From: UBA668 sp043740085
Lineage (GTDB): Bacteria; Actinomycetota; Acidimicrobiia; Acidimicrobiales; Ilumatobacteraceae
DNA: 17,006 nucleotides
NCBI GenBank assembly: GCA_043740085.1
Contig: JAYUCY010000113.1
Coordinates: 1 to 17,006, forward strand
Direction: 5' to 3'
Shown: positions 14,022 through 17,006 of the stretch, piece after piece
Layout: each line of letters starts with the position of its first letter
Numbering within the stretch: the first letter of the stretch is position 1
Notes under the pieces: model-generated
Seen by the model: the letters and a program-made list of their open reading frames with translations, nothing else
The model's database searches: none
Told to the model about the DNA's origin: nothing
Position numbers and translations under genes: made by a program

Positions 14022-14198
14022 GGGGCCCGAGACGCTCTCCTGCGTCACCTCGACGACGAACTGACTACTGCCAAAACTCGAGCGGTGAGGGGTGAAAACC
14101 TTGCCACCAAAGGGCGAAGTGACGCGCTCTACGTGTGCGGGCCTGCTTCACAGCGGAAAAACCGCGTCACTTCGGCGACGGCGGGGCGAAAACGATGA
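14022..14198. other. Non-coding spacer with a 12-bp inverted repeat
   Basis: Together with the flanking terminator and groEL trailer, about 260-300 nt here carry no gene I can support. The clearest structure is CGAAGTGACGCG (14115-14126) and its exact complement CGCGTCACTTCG (14163-14174), separated by 36 nt and able to form a long hairpin on either strand; the loop contains a small GCGG-AAAAA-CCGC stem. I found no tRNA-like arms, and no -10/start pair on the plus strand. Confidence 0.6.
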
Positions 14199-14229
14199 CG
14201 ACCCCGGGGCCGTTTGGCCACCGGGGTCG
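14189..14229 (-). terminator. Intrinsic terminator of groESL
   Basis: On the minus strand, about 50 nt after the groEL stop, CGACCCCGG/CCGGGGTCG plus GGCC/GGCC form a 13-bp GC-rich stem with one bulged base and an AAAC loop (14229-14199). TTTT (14192-14189) follows 6 nt past the stem. The T-run is short and offset, but the stem is strong. Confidence 0.72.
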
Positions 14230-14281
14230 CTTCGTTCTCTACGTTTGTTTTCACGACAGCCGTTGGGCTGAGCGAGGGTGC

Positions 14282-15925
14282 TTACATCATTCCCATACCG
14301 GGCATGCCGCCACCCATGCCGCCACCGCCACCGCCGCCTGCCGAAGCCTTTTCGGGCTTGTCGGCAATGAGGCACTCGGTGGTGAGGATGAGGGCCGCAA
14401 TGGACGCTGCGTTCTGCAGCGCTGCGCGGGTGACCTTGGCCGGGTCGATGATGCCGGCCTTGACCAGGTCGACCATCTCGCCAGTTGCAGCGTTGAGGCC
14501 CATGTTGCCAGTTGCGGCTTCCACGGCCTGAGTGGTGACTGCGCCTTCGAGACCGGCGTTGTCGGCAATCAATCGGGCCGGAGCCGTCAGTGATTCCCAC
14601 ACCGTCTTGGCGCCGGTGCGCTCGTCGCCTTCCAGCGAGTCGACAACGGCCTTCACTGCGGCACGGGCACGAACGAGGGCGGTACCGCCACCGGCGACCA
14701 CGCCTTCTTCGATAGCTGCACGAGTGGCCGACACTGCATCTTCGATGCGGTGCTTCTTCTCTTTCAGCTCCACCTCGGTGGCGGCGCCGACCTTGATGAC
14801 TGCCACGCCGCCGGCCAACTTGGCCAGACGCTCTTGCAGCTTCTCACGATCCCAGTCGCTGTCGGTGTTGTCGATCTCGGCCTTGATCTGGTTGATGCGA
14901 CCGACGACGTCGTCGTGCTCACCAGCGCCATCGACGATGGTGGTGTTTTCCTTGGTGATGATGATGCGCTTGGCACGGCCCAGCAGATCGAGGGTGACGG
15001 TCTCCAGCTTGAGACCGACTTCCTCGCTGATGACCTGGCCACCAGTGAGGACAGCCATGTCCTGGAGCATTGCCTTGCGACGGTCACCGAAGCCCGGAGC
15101 CTTGACGGCTGCCGAGTTGAAGGTGCCGCGGATCTTGTTGACAACCAGCGTGGCCAGAGCCTCGCCGTCGATGTCTTCAGCGATGATCAGCAGCGGCTTG
15201 CCCGACTTCATGACGGTCTCGAGCACGGGCAGCATTGCCTGCACGGTCGAGATCTTGCCGGCGTTGAACAGCACGTAGGCGTCTTCGAGGACGACTTCCT
15301 GGCGCTCAACATCTGACACGAAGTACGGCGAGAGGTAGCCCTTGTCGAACTGCATGCCCTCAGTGAATTCGAGCTCGGTCCCGAAGGTGTTGCTCTCCTC
15401 AACCGTGACCACGCCGTCCTTGCCGACCTTGTCGATGGCGTTGGCGATGACTTCGCCGACCGACGAATCGGCAGCCGAAATGGTGGCGACAGCGGCGATC
15501 TGATCCTTGTCGTCGACCACGGTGGCCTGGCTCTTGATGCTCTCGACGGCAGCGGCGACAGCCTTCTCGATGCCCTTCTTGAGACCCATCGGGTTGGCGC
15601 CGGCAGCGACGTTGCGCATGCCGTGCTGCACCATGGCCTGGGCCAACACGGTGGCGGTGGTGGTGCCGTCACCGGCAACATCGTTGGTCTTGGTGGCAAC
15701 TTCCTTCACCAGCTGTGCGCCCATGTTCTCGAAGGGATCGTCGAGTTCGATCTCCTTCGCAATGGAGACACCGTCGTTGGTGATGGTGGGGGCACCGAAC
15801 TTCTTGTCGAGGACGACGTTGCGGCCCTTCGGCCCGAGCGTGACCTTGACCGTATCGGCCAGCTTGTTGACGCCGGCCTCGAGGGCGCGACGCGCCTCAT
15901 CGTGGAACTTGAGTTGCTTTGCCAT
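14282..15925 (-). CDS. groL: Chaperonin GroEL (60 kDa, Hsp60)
   Basis: The 547-residue protein is a complete group I chaperonin subunit. It forms the double-ring ATP-driven folding chamber that works with GroES. Visible signatures include TLGPKGRNVVLDKKFG and TNDGVSIAKEIEL near the N-terminus, the ATP-site DGTTT at 86-90, and AAIEEGVVAGGGTALVRA (chaperonin signature). The C-terminus is a Gly/Met tail (GGMGGGMPGMGMM). In many actinobacteria the groES-linked paralog has a His-rich tail instead, so this copy is of the housekeeping, Gly-Met type. It lies 12 nt after groES in the same operon. Its own ribosome site is weak, so translation may be coupled to groES. Confidence 0.99.
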   Translation of the reverse strand: MAKQLKFHDEARRALEAGVNKLADTVKVTLGPKGRNVVLDKKFGAPTITNDGVSIAKEIELDDPFENMGAQLVKEVATKTNDVAGDGTTTATVLAQAMVQHGMRNVAAGANPMGLKKGIEKAVAAAVESIKSQATVVDDKDQIAAVATISAADSSVGEVIANAIDKVGKDGVVTVEESNTFGTELEFTEGMQFDKGYLSPYFVSDVERQEVVLEDAYVLFNAGKISTVQAMLPVLETVMKSGKPLLIIAEDIDGEALATLVVNKIRGTFNSAAVKAPGFGDRRKAMLQDMAVLTGGQVISEEVGLKLETVTLDLLGRAKRIIITKENTTIVDGAGEHDDVVGRINQIKAEIDNTDSDWDREKLQERLAKLAGGVAVIKVGAATEVELKEKKHRIEDAVSATRAAIEEGVVAGGGTALVRARAAVKAVVDSLEGDERTGAKTVWESLTAPARLIADNAGLEGAVTTQAVEAATGNMGLNAATGEMVDLVKAGIIDPAKVTRAALQNAASIAALILTTECLIADKPEKASAGGGGGGGMGGGMPGMGMM

Positions 15926-15937
15926 GTGTTCAGTGGC

Positions 15938-16231
15938 TCACTTCTCGACGATTGCGAGTACGTCGCGGCTGGTCAGGATCAGGAGATCCTTGCCGTCAAT
16001 GGTGACTTCGGTGCCGCCGTACTTGCTGTACAGCACGGTGTCGCCGACCTTCACGTCGAGCGGGCTGTGGGCGCCGCGATCGTCGCTCCAGCGGCCCGGG
16101 CCGACGGCAACGACGGAACCCTGCTGCGGCTTCTCCTTGGCAGTGTCGGGGATCACCAGACCAGACGCGGTGGTGAGCTCGGCCTCGTTCGGCAGTACGA
16201 CGATGCGATCGTCAAGCGGCTTGAGTGACAT
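15938..16231 (-). CDS. groES: Co-chaperonin GroES (10 kDa)
   Basis: The 97-residue protein is a full-length GroES. It opens with LKPLDDRIVVLP, followed by the mobile loop (about residues 16-35, ELTTASGLVIPDTAKEK) that contacts GroEL, then VVAVGPGR, VGDTVLYSKYGGTEV and the ending LLILTSRDVLAIVEK. It caps the GroEL ring as a heptamer. The start ATG 16231 is fixed by GGAGG about 8 nt upstream; in-frame upstream codons (MIPIF... and MEAC) lie across that site and the leader. It is first gene of the operon, with a leader of roughly 80 nt containing one CIRCE element, so HrcA heat-shock control is expected. Confidence 0.98.
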   Translation of the reverse strand: MSLKPLDDRIVVLPNEAELTTASGLVIPDTAKEKPQQGSVVAVGPGRWSDDRGAHSPLDVKVGDTVLYSKYGGTEVTIDGKDLLILTSRDVLAIVEK

Positions 16232-16291
16232 GGTGCAGGCCTCCATTGGCAGTACACGAAACGTGAATATTGGGATCATTGGAAGGCTCAG

Positions 16292-16318
16292 TTAGCACTC
16301 AGCCCTCGCGAGTGCCAA
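16292..16318. promoter_or_regulatory. CIRCE element 1 (HrcA operator), promoter-proximal to groES
   Basis: TTAGCACTC-N9-GAGTGCCAA matches the CIRCE consensus TTAGCACTC-N9-GAGTGCTAA with one mismatch. It overlaps or immediately follows the predicted groES transcription start, the usual place for repression by HrcA. Confidence 0.95.
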
Positions 16319-16347
16319 GGCTATGTCGCCGAGGGGGTCGTTAGCAA
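16318..16347 (-). promoter_or_regulatory. groES: Predicted groESL promoter
   Basis: On the minus strand TTGCTA (16347-16342) and TAGCCT (16323-16318) are 18 nt apart. The -35 lies inside CIRCE 2 and the -10 lies between the two CIRCE sites, so HrcA at either could block initiation. Hexamer matches are moderate. Confidence 0.55.
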
Positions 16348-16367
16348 CCGGGAGGCGAGAGTGCTAA
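16341..16367. promoter_or_regulatory. CIRCE element 2 (HrcA operator), upstream
   Basis: TTAGCAACC-N9-GAGTGCTAA has one perfect half-site and one with two mismatches, with the canonical 9-nt spacer. It is 22 nt from CIRCE 1. It also lies about 50 nt before the divergent gene at 16418, which it could influence. Confidence 0.85.
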
Positions 16368-16402
16368 CCGACGGACCTTCGGATCCACCAGCCCGGTGAT
16401 CG

Positions 16403-16417
16403 TGCGACACTGTCGGC
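16403..16417 (+). promoter_or_regulatory. Candidate extended -10, leaderless, for the gene at 16418
   Basis: TGCGACACT (16403-16411) ends 6 nt before the ATG; it nearly repeats the element before the lipoprotein gene at 9108. No Shine-Dalgarno precedes the ATG. Confidence 0.4.
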
Positions 16418-17006
16418 ATGCGGCAGCCGTACCGCCCGGGAGACACCATCGAAATCGATGTGATCGACGCGGACCCTGGCGTGTTCGGCCCGGCAGCGGC
16501 GCCCAAGCCTGCCCGCGTGCGCCGGCCGCGCCCGCGCTGGCTGGTACCCACGGCGGTTGCCGTGGCTGGTGTGTGCGGTGCGGTTGCGATCGTGTGGCGC
16601 CCGTGGGAGCACCCGCCGGACTGGCGCACGTTCGGGCCTGCAGCCCCGGCGGCGTCCTCGCTGAGTGACCACCTGGTGGTCGGCCTTGAGAACTCCTCCC
16701 TGGTCGGCGTTCAGGAGGGCCAGAACCTCGACGCCGACGAACCAACGCCGCTCGGCTACGTGTTCGCGGTGCCGGGAGGCAGTTACGAATACGATGCGTG
16801 GGCGCTCTTCCACTCGCGTGGCTCCAACTCCGCCGGTGAGGCAACGGTGAGCGCGTCGACCGACCTTGTTCGTGGTATGCAGGCGGAGGTGCGAAGGGTT
16901 CGCGTGCGCACCACTGTCACATGGGGCCCGATCGGGGGGAACTACTGGGACTCCGAGACCAATCGGTTGGCGGACGAGGCGCTGGAGTTCGCGAACGCCG
17001 TCAGCG
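16418..17006 (+). CDS. Membrane-anchored extracytoplasmic protein, unknown function (3' partial)
   Basis: ATG 16418 opens a frame that is still open at the window edge (196 codons seen). The N-terminus is a short cytoplasmic tail with a very basic patch (ARVRRPRPRW, residues 32-41). One membrane helix follows (about 42-60, VPTAVAVAGVCGAVAIVW), then an extracytoplasmic region starting WRPWEHPPDW, so it is probably a single-pass N-in anchored protein. The outer part has no motif I recognise; stretches include LGYVFAVPGGSYEYDAWALF and YWDSETNRLADEALEF. It is divergent from groES, with both CIRCE sites in the shared region. The antisense frames across this stretch are shadows. Confidence 0.75.
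   Translation, partial: MRQPYRPGDTIEIDVIDADPGVFGPAAAPKPARVRRPRPRWLVPTAVAVAGVCGAVAIVWRPWEHPPDWRTFGPAAPAASSLSDHLVVGLENSSLVGVQEGQNLDADEPTPLGYVFAVPGGSYEYDAWALFHSRGSNSAGEATVSASTDLVRGMQAEVRRVRVRTTVTWGPIGGNYWDSETNRLADEALEFANAVS

Noticed and set aside
14000..14030. CTCGAATTC stretch resembling a tRNA T-loop
   Set aside because: No matching acceptor, D or anticodon arms are present; the bases are better explained as the TAGAAT promoter region.
1..17006. Mobile element, prophage, CRISPR array or defence island
   Set aside because: No transposase, integrase, phage, Cas or toxin-antitoxin-like genes, no long direct repeats and no regularly spaced repeats were found; the genes are metabolic, cell-wall and chaperone genes.

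Overview
The window looks like a stretch of a high-GC actinobacterial chromosome (roughly 60-65% GC by eye). A groESL operon with two CIRCE operators, many candidate leaderless promoters, PRK07798/FadD19-like and ACAD10-type phosphotransferase proteins, and a RipA-like NlpC/P60 protein all fit Actinobacteria. A member of Acidimicrobiia (Ilumatobacter-like) is my best guess, from the general resemblance of the proteins and not from a search. I see no insertion sequence, phage gene, CRISPR array, tRNA or rRNA, so this is a core/metabolic region and not an island.

Layout. 1-1377 (+) is the 3' part of a gene joining the end of a HAD-type phosphatase to a membrane-anchored GH18 domain. 1458-4307 (+) is a probable operon of pirin, a VOC-fold protein and an acyl-CoA synthetase, with a perfect 20-bp palindrome just upstream. 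It converges, 10 nt apart, on a minus-strand run: a dienelactone-hydrolase-type enzyme (4318-5115), an ACAD10-type phosphotransferase (5112-6134), a secreted NlpC/P60 peptidoglycan hydrolase (6169-7344) and GMP synthetase guaA (7443-8996). guaA diverges from a small lipoprotein (9108-9491, +), whose end overlaps an epoxide-hydrolase-like gene (9481-10407, -). That gene in turn diverges from a PLP-dependent aromatic-amino-acid-type decarboxylase (10542-11948, +). A secreted prokaryotic phospholipase A2 follows (12024-12518, +).

The right third is mainly minus strand: a Nudix (CoA-pyrophosphatase-like) gene whose true start is unclear, a 55-aa small protein (13266-13433), a small membrane protein (13481-13978) with an overlapping 12-codon upstream ORF, then groEL and groES with a terminator, promoter and two CIRCE sites. 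A divergent membrane-anchored protein (16418 to the edge) runs off the right side.

How the genes may work together. The acyl-CoA synthetase, lactone-type hydrolase and ACAD10-like kinase together resemble the chemistry of 4-hydroxy-acid (gamma-lactone) catabolism; this is inference. A second theme is gene expression: at least eight starts have a TAnnnT- or GACnnT-type hexamer 6-7 nt upstream and no Shine-Dalgarno, whereas groES and the phospholipase have clear ribosome binding sites. That pattern decided some of the starts given here.
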